NCBI RefSeq assembly: GCF_000949385.2
Contig: NZ_JYKO02000001.1
Span: 1,636,620 to 1,700,619 of the forward strand
DNA length: 64,000 nucleotides
Direction: 5' to 3'
DNA from: Pseudomonas sp. LFM046
Lineage (GTDB): Bacteria > Pseudomonadota > Gammaproteobacteria > Pseudomonadales > Pseudomonadaceae
Shown here: positions 42,293 to 50,862 of the stretch, piece by piece
How positions within the stretch are numbered: the stretch's first letter is position 1
Layout: each line of letters begins with the position of its first letter
Notes under the pieces: generated by a model
The model's database searches: none
What the model was told of the DNA's origin: nothing
What the model saw: the letters and a program-made list of their open reading frames with translations, nothing else
Made by a program: the position numbers and the translations under genes

Positions 42293-42772
42293 TCAGGCGA
42301 CCTGGCTGAGGCCACCCACATGGCGTTGCCAGGCATCGATGAATTCCCGCAGGTTGCCCTCTGGCTGGAAGACCTGACGCCACACCGCAGCCATGCCGAT
42401 CAGGTCGTCGGCAGCGGGCAGCACCAGAATGCTCGACTCCACCAGCAACCAGGCGATGGCGGTGGCGTAGCGCAGATTGACGATCAGCTCCAGGTGCGGC
42501 GCGGTGAGAAAGGCGTGCTGGCTGGCCAGCCCGCGCACCCGGCTGGCGAGGTCCGGATCGAAGGCCAGGTGCTCGTCCCAGAGTTGCTGGTGGCGCTCAT
42601 CGCTGATGCGGTAGAGGCCGCGACCGTGGTTGCAATCGAGTTCTGAACCCAGGGCGGATTGGCAGGCGGCGGTACCCAGCAACAGGCGTTCGGCGGTGGG
42701 GGAGGGGCGCTGCAGGTAGAGCAGCGTCGGTCGAATTACATGCTGGCGCAGATCGCTGGCGGCAATTCCCAT
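42293..42772 (-). CDS. Conserved hypothetical protein
   Basis: 159 residues, no signal peptide or membrane segment. The recognisable stretch LLLGTAACQSALGSELDCNHGRGLYRISDERH looks like a compact enzyme core (short copies of similar CNHGRGLYRIS motifs occur in Pseudomonas proteins of unknown role), then a helical half with LVESSILVLPAADDLIGM. A distant lysozyme-like or phage-structural origin is possible but not shown. GAGG precedes the ATG. It stands alone between fadL and sseA. Probably a real gene because of its codon use and conserved-looking motifs. Confidence 0.7.
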   Translation of the reverse strand: MGIAASDLRQHVIRPTLLYLQRPSPTAERLLLGTAACQSALGSELDCNHGRGLYRISDERHQQLWDEHLAFDPDLASRVRGLASQHAFLTAPHLELIVNLRYATAIAWLLVESSILVLPAADDLIGMAAVWRQVFQPEGNLREFIDAWQRHVGGLSQVA

Positions 42773-42962
42773 AGAAGCCTCGCGAAGGTTGCCGGCGGGG
42801 CGGGGGCGTTTGGCAGCTTCTCATCGTTCTATGGAAGGGCCCCGCCGGGAGCGGAGTTAGCCGCTCGATTTGAAGTCTAGTGGGAAATTTGCGCTGTAAA
42901 GGCCTGTTTTTAAACTGTTTCAGGCTTCTGGTTATTGGCGATATAGCTGTCCGTGATTAGAA

Positions 42963-42993
42963 AGCTGCCAGCGCGTCCGGGGCGCTGGCAGCT
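42963..42993 (-). terminator. Hairpin after sseA, probable terminator
   Basis: AGCTGCCAGCGC (42963-42974) and GCGCTGGCAGCT (42982-42993), perfect 12-base arms. The following bases on the reverse strand (TTCTAATC) are only moderately T-rich. The rest of the 42773-43014 gap shows nothing else. Confidence 0.6.
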
Positions 42994-43014
42994 CTAGGTC
43001 GCGGCTTTCCGGCC

Positions 43015-43869
43015 TCAGTCGCCCTTGGCCAATGGGCGGTCGGGATTGGTGATCCACTCGCTCCAGGAGCCGGCGTAGAGCCGCGCCAGGGGGTAGCCCG
43101 CGAGGCTCAGGGCGAACAGGTTGTGGCAGGCGGTGACGCCGGAGCCGCAATAGGCGACCACGTCGTCCAGCGGGCGTTCGCCGATCATGGCGGCGAAGCG
43201 CTGCTTCAGTTCCCCGGCGGGGAGGAAGCGGCCATCGGCGCCGAGGTTGTCGGTGAAGGCCGCGCAGCGGGCGCCGGGGATATGTCCGGCCACCGGGTCG
43301 ATCGGTTCCACTTCACCCTTGAAGCGTGGCAGGGCACGGGCGTCCAGCAGGGTCAGGCTGGCGTCCCCCAGGCGCTGCTGGAGGGTGTCGGCATCCACCA
43401 GAAGGCTGGCATCGGGCTGCCCCTGGAAGTCGCCCGGTTCCACGGTCGGTTCAACGGCGGTCAGGCACATCTCGGCATCGCGCCAGGCCTTGAGGCCGCC
43501 ATCCAGCAGGAACACACCCTCGCGTTTGCCCAGCCAGGCCAGCAGCCACCAGGCACGGGCGGCGAAAGCACCGGGGCCGTCGTCGTAGAGAACGATGGTG
43601 CTGTCGGCCCGGATGCCCCAGTCGCGCAGCCGCGAGGCCAGCGCTTCCGGAGCGGGCAGCGGGTGGCGGCCGGTCACGCCACGGGTCACCGGACCGGAGA
43701 GGTCGCGTTCCAGGTCGGCGAAGCGGGCTTTGGGGATGTGGCTTTCGGCGTAGCTGCGCTGACCGTAGGCCGGGTCGTCGAGGGAGAAGCGGCAGTCGAG
43801 GATGATCAGGCCCGGTTCGTCCTGGCGGGCACTGAGTTGGGCGGGGCTGATGAGTTGTGCGAGCGACAT
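43015..43869 (-). CDS. sseA: 3-Mercaptopyruvate sulfurtransferase (tandem rhodanese)
   Basis: 284 residues, two rhodanese domains. The C-terminal active loop CGSGVTAC carries the catalytic Cys with the Gly-Ser-Gly pattern of mercaptopyruvate-specific enzymes (rhodaneses for thiosulfate have CRKGVTA). N-terminal half: ILDCRFSLDDPAYGQRSYAESHIP; linker with PVTRGVTGRHPLP. Transfers sulfur from 3-mercaptopyruvate to cyanide or thiols in the cytoplasm. AAGGAACCCGCC precedes the ATG. It follows metC on the same strand. Confidence 0.92.
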   Translation of the reverse strand: MSLAQLISPAQLSARQDEPGLIILDCRFSLDDPAYGQRSYAESHIPKARFADLERDLSGPVTRGVTGRHPLPAPEALASRLRDWGIRADSTIVLYDDGPGAFAARAWWLLAWLGKREGVFLLDGGLKAWRDAEMCLTAVEPTVEPGDFQGQPDASLLVDADTLQQRLGDASLTLLDARALPRFKGEVEPIDPVAGHIPGARCAAFTDNLGADGRFLPAGELKQRFAAMIGERPLDDVVAYCGSGVTACHNLFALSLAGYPLARLYAGSWSEWITNPDRPLAKGD

Positions 43870-43974
43870 GGCGGGTTCCTTGTCGTGATCGTTGTTGTGG
43901 CAAGCATCATAAGGACGCCCGCACGTACTGTCGCGCGCAATTGGCAGCGGCGCGGGGTACGCGCCGCCGATGGA

Positions 43975-45150
43975 TCAGCGGCAGGCGGCGCGCAGGCGCT
44001 GCAGACCGGCGTCGAGGTCCGCGATCAGGTCGTCCGGATGCTCCAGGCCGATGTGCAGGCGCACCAGCGGGCCTTCCGCTTTCCAGGTGGTCGCGGTGCG
44101 GTGGGCGCCGGGATGGGTCAGCAGGATCAGGCTTTCGAAACCGCCCCAGCTGAAGCCCATGCCGAACAGTTGCATGCCATTGAGCATCGCGCAGATGGCC
44201 TGCTCCGGCACGTCCTTGAACACCACCCCGAAGAGGCCGCAGGCGCCGGTGAAGTCGCGCTTCCACAGCTCGTGGCCCGGCGCGCCGGGCAGTGCGGGAT
44301 AGAGGATCTTCGCCACTTCCGGCTGTTCAGCCAGCCACTGTGTGATCTTCTCCGCGTTGCGCTGGTGGCGCTCCAGGCGCGTGGACAGGGTGCGCAGACC
44401 GCGCAGGGCGAGGTAGGCGTCGTCGGCGCTGACCGAAAGCCCCAGCTGCTTGTAGAAGCTGCGGACCTGCGGGAAGAGCGCCTCGGTGGTCATGATCACG
44501 CCCATCAGTACGTCGGAGTGGCCGACGATGTACTTGGTGGCGGCATGGATGGAGATGTCCACGCCATGCTTGAACGAGGCGAAGTGCACGGGAGTGCCCC
44601 AGGTGTTGTCGAGCATCACCAGGGCGCCGTGTGCATGGGCGGCTTCGGCGATGCCGGGCACGTCCTGCACCTCGAAGGTCAGGGAGCCGGGGGATTCGAC
44701 GAACACCACGCGGGTGTTGGGGCGCATCAGTTCGGAGATGCCGCCGCCGATCAGCGGATCGTAGTAGGTGGTCTCGATGCCGAAGCGTTTCAGGGTCTGG
44801 TCGCAGAAGGCGCGGGTCGGGTCGTAGACCGAGTCGGTCATCAGCAGGTGATCGCCGGGCTTGAGGGTGGCCAGCAGGGCGGTGGTCAGGGCGCTCAGTC
44901 CACTGGGGGTGAGCATGGCGCCGTAGGCGCCTTCGAGTTCTGCCAGGGCCTGCTCCAGGGAGCGGGTGGTGGGGTTGCCGTGACGGCCGTAGGTATTGAG
45001 GGTGCCGTGGGTCGCCTGCAGGGCCTCCACCGTGGGGAAGAGCAGGGTGGAGGCGCGGAAGACCGGCGTGTTCACCGTTCCACCGACCTGGCCGCGTTCG
45101 CGGCCTTCATGGGCCAGCAGTGTTTCTGGGTGCAGTTTGCGGTCGTCCAC
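43975..45150 (-). CDS. metC: Cystathionine beta-lyase
   Basis: 391-residue PLP enzyme of the Cys/Met metabolism family; splits cystathionine to homocysteine, pyruvate and ammonia. TYGRHGNPTTRSLEQALAEL, SGLSALTTALLA, the PLP-stacking and phosphate residues, and the Schiff-base Lys206 in IHAATKYIVGHSD are visible. FSWGGFESLI near the end matches MetC rather than CGS/CGL. An Lrp-type regulator lies just upstream on the same strand, so leucine-responsive or substrate-responsive control is plausible. GAGGAAACACC precedes the ATG. Confidence 0.93.
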   Translation of the reverse strand: MDDRKLHPETLLAHEGRERGQVGGTVNTPVFRASTLLFPTVEALQATHGTLNTYGRHGNPTTRSLEQALAELEGAYGAMLTPSGLSALTTALLATLKPGDHLLMTDSVYDPTRAFCDQTLKRFGIETTYYDPLIGGGISELMRPNTRVVFVESPGSLTFEVQDVPGIAEAAHAHGALVMLDNTWGTPVHFASFKHGVDISIHAATKYIVGHSDVLMGVIMTTEALFPQVRSFYKQLGLSVSADDAYLALRGLRTLSTRLERHQRNAEKITQWLAEQPEVAKILYPALPGAPGHELWKRDFTGACGLFGVVFKDVPEQAICAMLNGMQLFGMGFSWGGFESLILLTHPGAHRTATTWKAEGPLVRLHIGLEHPDDLIADLDAGLQRLRAACR

Positions 45151-45311
45151 CTGGTGTTTCCTCTGAATCCGAATAACGAAATGGGAGCGGCGCCTGCCGG
45201 GGCTGGAGGGCGGCTCGAGTGGTAGAAAGATTACCGATGAGGCCGGGGAAATTCTTTGCTTTGATTTGCCGGGTGGTGCTGGTCTGTAGAAATAAAATCT
45301 GTCTATTTGAT

Positions 45312-45354
45312 GAAAAGTAGAAAAATTTCCTCAAGTTTAGTCTGATGAGGAAAT
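45312..45354 (-). terminator. AT-rich perfect hairpin at the end of the Lrp-type gene
   Basis: ATTTCCTCA (45325-45333) and TGAGGAAAT (45346-45354) are perfect 9-base arms; on the reverse strand TTTTTCTACTTTT follows. The arm reaches the stop codon. It probably ends transcription before metC, but its symmetry could also serve as an Lrp-type site. Confidence 0.6.
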
Positions 45355-45830
45355 CATGCCTCGCTCTGCTGGTTCAAGTGATCGAGCGGCAGGGCGGTGG
45401 TGTGCTTGATCACTTCCATGGCGAAGCCGGAACTCACGTCGGACAGATCGGCGACGCGGATCAGGCGCTTGTAAACGGCGTCGTAGCCTTTGATGTCAGG
45501 CACCACGATCTTCAGCAGGTAGTCCACATCGCCGGTCATGCGGTAGATCTCGACGATCTCGGGGATATCGCGGGTCCCTTCGATGAACTGCCGGGTCCAT
45601 TCGTCGCTGTGGCGGCTGGTGCGGATCGTGACGAACACCGTAACGCCCAGCTTGAGCCGCTCGGCGTCGCAGAGGGCCACCTGCTTCTGGATCACGCCGT
45701 CCTCCCGCAGCTTCTGCAGGCGCCGCCAGCAGGGTGTAGGGGAGAGGTTCACGGCCTCGGCCAGTTCCGCGAGGGAGATGGAGGCGTCCTGCTGCAGGAG
45801 GCTGATGATCTGCAGGTCTTTCTTGTCCAT
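45354..45830 (-). CDS. Lrp/AsnC-family transcriptional regulator
   Basis: 158 residues. N-terminal helix-turn-helix: KKDLQIISLLQQDASISLAEL with VNLSPTPCWRRLQKLREDGVI as recognition part; C-terminal RAM domain with VTVFVTIRT, MTGDVDYLLKIVVPD that binds small ligands. The ATG at 45830 (MDKKDLQ) is chosen because the family starts here; the frame continues to 45899 without homologous residues. It probably controls metC just downstream. Confidence 0.9.
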   Translation of the reverse strand: MDKKDLQIISLLQQDASISLAELAEAVNLSPTPCWRRLQKLREDGVIQKQVALCDAERLKLGVTVFVTIRTSRHSDEWTRQFIEGTRDIPEIVEIYRMTGDVDYLLKIVVPDIKGYDAVYKRLIRVADLSDVSSGFAMEVIKHTTALPLDHLNQQSEA

Positions 45831-45957
45831 GGGGCGGGGTCCGTGGCGAAGGCGTTTGGTCAGGAGGCTGGCGGGGTGAGTGTGTCGAAACGATGACAAT
45901 CGGCATCATACGGTCACCCGCGATTGAAGTCGCGCGGGCAGAAGAGGGGAGCGCCCG

Positions 45958-46749
45958 ATGCCAAGCCTGCAAATACTGAGTGAACGTGCCTCGCTGATCC
46001 GCCGTCTTGGCGTGATCCTCGGCACCCTGGCGGTGGTCTTCTACTACTGCTGTCTGGTGCTGGCGCGCGTTCCCTTCGGCCGTGTGGATCGGGCGACCGT
46101 GGACCGCTACACCCGTGGCATGTCGCGCCTGCTGCTGCGCCTGGTGCGCATGGACTTGTCGGTGCAAGGGGCGATACCCGATTTCAGCGATGGCCGGCGC
46201 TATCTGATCCTCTGCACCCATTCCAGCCACTACGACATCCCGGCCAGCTTCGTGGCGCTGCCCGGGTCGATCCGCATGCTGGCGAAGAAGGAGCTGTTCC
46301 GCATTCCATTTCTGGGGCCGGCCATGCGCGCCGCGGAGTTCCCCTCCATCGACCGGCACAACCGTCGCCAGGCCCTGGCCGACCTGGCAACCGCGCGCAG
46401 CATGATGGAAAGCGGCATCGTCCTCTGGGCCGCACCCGAGGGCACCCGCTCCGCCGATGGCCGCCTGCTGAAGTTCAAGAAGGGTTGCTTCCACCTCGCC
46501 CTGGATACCGACGCGGTGATCATTCCCGTATCCATCCGGGGCATCCATCGGGTGCTGCCGGCGCGCACCTTCCGCCTGAACCTGGGGCAGAAGGTGGAGG
46601 TGCATGTGGGCGAGCCCATCGACGCGGGCCAGTACAGCGCCGAGCGACTCGGCGAGTTGATGGCCGATACCCGCGCGCGGATGCAGGAACTGCTGGGGCA
46701 GGAGCCTGGCGATGTCGAGGCGGGTAAGTCGAGCGAGGCGGCGGCCTGA
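45958..46749 (+). CDS. 1-Acyl-sn-glycerol-3-phosphate acyltransferase (PlsC-like)
   Basis: 263 residues. One N-terminal membrane helix (about 16-40) anchors it to the inner membrane. The H-X4-D catalytic motif is HSSHYD in LCTHSSHYDIPA, the substrate site is FPSIDR then APEGTRSADGRLLKFKKG, and VIIPVSIRG is block IV, all of the LPLAT family. Acylates lysophosphatidate or a related acceptor. It is divergent from the Lrp gene. Tail after 245 is Ala/Glu rich and disordered. Confidence 0.88.
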   Translation: MPSLQILSERASLIRRLGVILGTLAVVFYYCCLVLARVPFGRVDRATVDRYTRGMSRLLLRLVRMDLSVQGAIPDFSDGRRYLILCTHSSHYDIPASFVALPGSIRMLAKKELFRIPFLGPAMRAAEFPSIDRHNRRQALADLATARSMMESGIVLWAAPEGTRSADGRLLKFKKGCFHLALDTDAVIIPVSIRGIHRVLPARTFRLNLGQKVEVHVGEPIDAGQYSAERLGELMADTRARMQELLGQEPGDVEAGKSSEAAA

Positions 46750-46797
46750 CAGGGGGATGATGAGCCGTCTCTGACTGCTGAGCGGCGCGACTTTCCG

Positions 46798-46820
46798 TAG
46801 GAGCGAGCTCTGCTCGCGAA
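46798..46820. repeat. REP-like palindrome, family B, copy 2
   Basis: GTAGGAGCGAGCTCTGCTCG then CGAATG, a well-known Pseudomonas REP form. A second hairpin (GTGGATAG..CTATCCAC near 46844-46866) sits downstream in the same gap. Confidence 0.7.
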
Positions 46821-46952
46821 TGCCCCGTTTTGGCAGTGGGTAGGTGGATAGCCCTCGTCTATCCACCCCTCGTTCTTTCTGCCGGGCCTTGCGGTGGACA
46901 TGAAAAGCGATGTCCACCCTTGCGTTCGGCCCGGATACCGGTGCGTCCGGAA

Positions 46953-48014
46953 TCAACGAATCTTCAGCTTTCCGATCCGATCGTTGTCCAGGCTGCCCAG
47001 ATAGAGGTAGTCACCCACCGGCTTGACCGAGGTGACCATGCGCAGGTGCGTGCCGCTGGTGTCATGCAGGCTGTGGACGATCTCGCCGTTTTCGTTGATC
47101 TGCAGTGCCAGGCCATAGGGCACCGGCTTCGGCCAGAACATGCGCGGCAGCTTGGCGATCTGCGCCTTGAGCCAGGGTTGGGTGTGGAGGAAGTCGGCGT
47201 CGGCCTTGCGTGGCGTGGGCAGGGCGACCCAGAAGCTGCCGTGGTGATCGCCCTGCAGGTTGTCCGGCAGGCCCGGCAGGTTGTCGATGAACACGTCATG
47301 GCTGCCGGCTTTCTCGCCGGTCAGCCAGTAGCGGGTGATGCGGTAGCGGTAGGTCTCGTTGACCAGCACGAAGTCCTCGTTGGCCGACAGCGCCACGCCA
47401 TTGGCGAAGTACAGGTCTTTCAGCAGCACGTCGGTCTTGCCGGTGGCCGGGTCAAAGCGCATCAGACGGCCGTGGGGGCGGGCTTCCAGCAGGTCCAGCA
47501 GGTAGTCGGGCTGCTGGAATTTGCTGGATGCGTCGGTGAAGTAGATGCGGCCGTCCCGGGCGATATCCAGGTCATCGGTGAAGCGGAAAGGCACGCCCTC
47601 AGCCTCGGTGGCGAGCACGGTGATCCGGCCCTGGGGATCGATGCGCAGCAGGCCCTTGTAGGCGTCGCCCAGGATCAGGTTGCCGGCGGCGTCGAAGTCC
47701 ATGCCCAGCGGACGACCGCCGGTTTCGGCGAAGGTCTCGATCTGCCCGTCCGCACCGATGCGCACGACGCGGCCGTCGTGTAGGCCGGCATAGAGGCGGC
47801 CCTGGGCGTCCACGGCGGTGTCTTCCGGTCCCTGGACCTGGCCCTGGGCGATCAGCTCGGCCTTCATCAGGGTGTCGTTGGGCTCCAGCACGCCGGTCAT
47901 GGCCGGGGCCTTGGGGGCGTCCCAGGCCAGCGGGGCGATGGGGGAGGGGGTGACGGCAAGGTAGACCGCCACGGCGGCGATCAGCAGGGCGAGCAGGCCC
48001 AGCAGCTTCTTCAT
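46953..48014 (-). CDS. Strictosidine synthase-like / SMP-30 family beta-propeller protein
   Basis: 353 residues. An N-terminal hydrophobic segment (about 4-22) is a signal anchor or signal peptide. The rest is a six-bladed propeller of the strictosidine-synthase/APMAP type: GPEDTAVDAQGRLYAGLHDGRV, ARDGRIYFTDASSKF, FANGVALSANEDFVLVNETYRYRI and LPGLPDNLQGDHHGSFWVALP cut into its known parts. Plant members make alkaloids; bacterial ones are probably lactonases or esterases outside the cytoplasm. Substrate unknown. GAAGATG-type upstream sequence supports the ATG at 48014. Confidence 0.85.
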   Translation of the reverse strand: MKKLLGLLALLIAAVAVYLAVTPSPIAPLAWDAPKAPAMTGVLEPNDTLMKAELIAQGQVQGPEDTAVDAQGRLYAGLHDGRVVRIGADGQIETFAETGGRPLGMDFDAAGNLILGDAYKGLLRIDPQGRITVLATEAEGVPFRFTDDLDIARDGRIYFTDASSKFQQPDYLLDLLEARPHGRLMRFDPATGKTDVLLKDLYFANGVALSANEDFVLVNETYRYRITRYWLTGEKAGSHDVFIDNLPGLPDNLQGDHHGSFWVALPTPRKADADFLHTQPWLKAQIAKLPRMFWPKPVPYGLALQINENGEIVHSLHDTSGTHLRMVTSVKPVGDYLYLGSLDNDRIGKLKIR

Positions 48015-48193
48015 CTTCTTGTATCCATCCAGGTGGGGGTTGGCCGGAGCCTTGTTCTTCTGCGCGGGCTTTTTAGCAGCCGCCCGTGCCCGGCGCCAGG
48101 GCTGAGTGTTGCGTTATCAGACAGGCCGCAGTTGACAGCCGTGGGCCTGCTTTCGCAGTATCCAGGCCTTCACTGCGTGTAACCGAGCCTGCA

Positions 48194-48301
48194 ATGCCCG
48201 CAATCGCCACCGTCGCTGCCTTCTCCCTGGTCCGTTCGGCCCAGGCGCTGGCCATTGGCGTTGTCGCGAGCAAGAAATCCAAGAAACAGTCGCTCATTTG
48301 A
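48194..48301 (+). CDS. Possible 35-residue membrane peptide
   Basis: ATG at 48194 to TGA at 48301, opening MPAIATVAAF, with a hydrophobic helix (about 3-24) and a basic SKKSKKQ tail. A TTGACA at 48132-48137 and CAGTAT at 48156-48161 could be its promoter. The 48015-48428 gap otherwise holds a hairpin at 48313-48339 (11-base arms with one G-U pair) that may end this transcript. No known family; may be chance. Confidence 0.35.
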   Translation: MPAIATVAAFSLVRSAQALAIGVVASKKSKKQSLI

Positions 48302-48428
48302 CCGGGGCGCGCTGTCCCGTCAGATGGGCTGACAGGACAGTAGGCGTGAACCGGGTCGTACCTCCCTCGAATCTCCTCCCTGCATCCCTCCGACGGTGAC
48401 TCTGACGGTCAGCCAAAGGAGTTCTGCA

Positions 48429-49283
48429 ATGCCTGTGTTTTCTGGAATCTGGGTTGCCCTGGTAACCCCCTTCAACAACGGTGCCGTTGACGTTCCCGCC
48501 CTGCGTGGCCTGGCCCGGCACCTGCTGGACGAAGGCGCCGCCGGGCTGGTGGCCTGCGGTACGACGGGCGAGGCCGCGGCCCTGTCCAAGACCGAGCAAC
48601 TGGCGGTGCTGGACGCCTTGCTCGACGAGGTCCCCGGGGATCGGCTGGTCATGGGGCTGGCGGGCAATAATCTGGCCGAGCTGCTGGACTTCCAGCGCGA
48701 GGTGCAACGTCGCCCCATCGCCGGGGTGCTGGTGCCGGCGCCTTGCTACATCCGCCCGTCCCAGAAAGGCCTGCTCGCCTGGTTCGGCGCCATCGCCGAT
48801 GCCTCCGAAGTTCCGGTCATCCTCTACGACATTCCCTACCGCACCGGCGTGCGCCTGGAACTGGCCACCCTGCGCCAACTCGCCCGGCACCCGAAGGTGG
48901 TGGCGATCAAGGATTGCAGCGGCAGCCCGGAAACCACCCAGGCCCTGATCGCCGATGGCGAGCTGGACGTACTGGCGGGGGAGGACGGGCAGATCTTCAC
49001 TAACCTCTGCCTGGGCGGCCAAGGGGCGATCTCCGCCGCCGCTCATATCCATACCCACGAGTTCGTACGCCTGGTGGAATCCGCCGGCGCCGGTGAACTC
49101 GAAGCCGCGCGCGGAATCTTCCAGAGATTGCAGCCGCTGATCCGCCTGGCCTTCGCCGAGCCCAACCCGGCACCGGTGAAAAGCCTGCTGGCCATGCAGG
49201 GCCTGATCGTGGATGAGCTGCGGCTGCCCATGCAGCGCACGTCGGCAGAGCTGTTGCAGCGACTGCGCACGGAGCTGGCCTAG
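48429..49283 (+). CDS. Dihydrodipicolinate synthase-family aldolase (DapA-like)
   Basis: 284 residues, TIM barrel. CGTTGEAAALS holds the Thr pair, Tyr133 and Arg138 are in YDIPYRTG, and the Schiff-base Lys161 in VAIKDCSG: all at E. coli DapA positions, so pyruvate condensation is expected. Whether it makes HTPA or acts on another aldehyde (many Pseudomonas have several dapA paralogues) cannot be told here; no other lysine gene is adjacent. AAGGAG precedes the ATG at 48429; the frame runs a little further upstream without a start. GAAGATGGCC-type context excludes a signal. Confidence 0.87.
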   Translation: MPVFSGIWVALVTPFNNGAVDVPALRGLARHLLDEGAAGLVACGTTGEAAALSKTEQLAVLDALLDEVPGDRLVMGLAGNNLAELLDFQREVQRRPIAGVLVPAPCYIRPSQKGLLAWFGAIADASEVPVILYDIPYRTGVRLELATLRQLARHPKVVAIKDCSGSPETTQALIADGELDVLAGEDGQIFTNLCLGGQGAISAAAHIHTHEFVRLVESAGAGELEAARGIFQRLQPLIRLAFAEPNPAPVKSLLAMQGLIVDELRLPMQRTSAELLQRLRTELA

Positions 49284-49360
49284 GCGTTACCCCGCCCCGT
49301 GCGGAAAGGGCGCGCGGGGCGGGAACCACGCAAGGCGCGTAGCGAGGCCCCCGCGCGATA

Positions 49361-49366
49361 TATACT
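49361..49366 (+). promoter_or_regulatory. -10 element of rnd
   Basis: TATACT inside GCGCGATATATACTGCGCG, 28 bases before the GTG of rnd. The -35 region is GC-rich and weak. Confidence 0.5.
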
Positions 49367-49393
49367 GCGCGCCACTGATTCAAGGAGAGCCCT

Positions 49394-50521
49394 GTGGCCA
49401 TCGACATTATCTGGATCCGCGACGACGCTGCGCTGGCCAAACACTGCGCCGACTGGCGGCGCCTGCCCTTCGTGGCCCTGGACACCGAGTTCATGCGGGT
49501 CGATACCTTCTACCCCAAGGCCGGCCTGGTCCAGGTCGGTGACGGCGAGCGGGCGTTCCTCATCGACCCGCTGCTGATCCGCGACTGGTCATCCTTTGGC
49601 GACCTGCTGGCAGATACGGCCGTGCTCAAGGTCCTGCATGCCTGCAGCGAGGATCTGGAAGTCTTCCTGCGCCTGACCGGCGCACTGCCGCAGCCGCTGC
49701 TGGATACCCAGTTGGCCGCGGGCTACCTCGGCATCGGCTATTCCATGGGCTACTCGCGCCTGGTGCAGGCGGTTCTGGGCATCGATCTGCCCAAGGACGA
49801 AACCCGCTCCGACTGGCTGCAGCGCCCCCTCACCGAAATGCAGGTGCGTTACGCCGCCGAGGACGTGCAACACCTGGCCGAACTGTACGCCGCCCTGGCG
49901 CCGCGCCTCACCGAGCCGAAACGCGCCTGGATCCTGGAGGACGGTGCCGAGCTGGTGGCCAACCTGCGCCGGGAAGTCATCCCCGAGGAGCTCTACCGCG
50001 AAGCCAAGCTGGCCTGGAAACTGTCCCGCAGCCAGCTTGCCGTGCTCCGTGAGCTTTGTGCCTGGCGCGAGACCGAGGCGCGTCTGCGTGACCAGCCGCG
50101 CAACCGCATCCTTCGCGAAAACAGCCTCTGGCCCCTGGCGCGCTTCCAGCCGGACAACCTGGTGTCGCTCGCGCGAATCGACGACATGCACCCGCGCACC
50201 GTGCGCCAGGACGGCAATACCCTGCTTAAATTGATCCGCGAGGCCGCCGAGACACCGGCCGAAGACTGGCCTGAGTCCCTGCCCGAGCCTCTGCCCGCAG
50301 ACGCCTCGCCGCTATTGAAGAAGCTCCGCGCGGTCGGCCAGGCCGAGGCCGAGCGCCTGGGCATGGCTCCGGAACTGATGCTGCGCAAGAAGCACCTGGA
50401 AGCCCTGCTGAAAAGCGGTTTCCCCGACGGCCCCTACAGCCTGCCCGAAGGCTTGCGCGGCTGGCGCCGCGAGCTGATGGGCCAGGCCCTGCTGGATACC
50501 CTGGCCACGGCCGGCCAATGA
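49394..50521 (+). CDS. rnd: Ribonuclease D
   Basis: 3'-5' exoribonuclease that trims tRNA and other small RNA precursors. 375 residues: DEDD nuclease domain with [22 protein letters not shown] (first Asp/Glu), [12 protein letters not shown], and [13 protein letters not shown] (last Asp), then HRDC domains in the second half ([21 protein letters not shown]). GTG start at 49394 supported by AAGGAG 6 bases upstream. ycgL follows after a short hairpin. Confidence 0.95.
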   Translation: MAIDIIWIRDDAALAKHCADWRRLPFVALDTEFMRVDTFYPKAGLVQVGDGERAFLIDPLLIRDWSSFGDLLADTAVLKVLHACSEDLEVFLRLTGALPQPLLDTQLAAGYLGIGYSMGYSRLVQAVLGIDLPKDETRSDWLQRPLTEMQVRYAAEDVQHLAELYAALAPRLTEPKRAWILEDGAELVANLRREVIPEELYREAKLAWKLSRSQLAVLRELCAWRETEARLRDQPRNRILRENSLWPLARFQPDNLVSLARIDDMHPRTVRQDGNTLLKLIREAAETPAEDWPESLPEPLPADASPLLKKLRAVGQAEAERLGMAPELMLRKKHLEALLKSGFPDGPYSLPEGLRGWRRELMGQALLDTLATAGQ

Positions 50522-50529
50522 CCCTTCAA

Positions 50530-50549
50530 GCCGTGCCGTCTGGCACGGC
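50530..50549 (+). promoter_or_regulatory. Hairpin between rnd and ycgL
   Basis: GCCGTGCC (50530-50537) pairs with GGCACGGC (50542-50549) over GTCT. No T-run follows; it may modulate message stability. Confidence 0.45.
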
Positions 50550-50568
50550 ACGCCCCACGAGCCCGACC

Positions 50569-50862
50569 ATGAAACGTATTTGCTCCATCTACAAAAGCCC
50601 GCGCAAGAACGAGATGTACCTCTACGTGGACAAGCGCGAAGCCCTCTCCCGCGTGCCCGAAGCCCTGCTGACTGCCTTCGGCGCCCCGCAGCACGCCTTC
50701 GACCTGGTGCTCACTCCCGAACGCCAGCTGGCCCGCGAGGACATCGGCAAGGTGCTGGAAAACATCGAGAAGCAGGGCTTTCACCTGCAGATGCCGCCGG
50801 CACAGGAGGAGTACATCGAGCACCTGCCTGAAGAATTGCTGCGGATGAACGACCCCCTCTGA
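50569..50862 (+). CDS. YcgL-domain protein
   Basis: 97 residues. [21 protein letters not shown] and [20 protein letters not shown] are the YcgL (DUF709) signature; the C-terminal half is helical ([21 protein letters not shown]). Function unknown in spite of wide conservation next to rnd in gammaproteobacteria. Its TGA overlaps the ATG of the dehydrogenase by one base. Confidence 0.9.
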   Translation: MKRICSIYKSPRKNEMYLYVDKREALSRVPEALLTAFGAPQHAFDLVLTPERQLAREDIGKVLENIEKQGFHLQMPPAQEEYIEHLPEELLRMNDPL

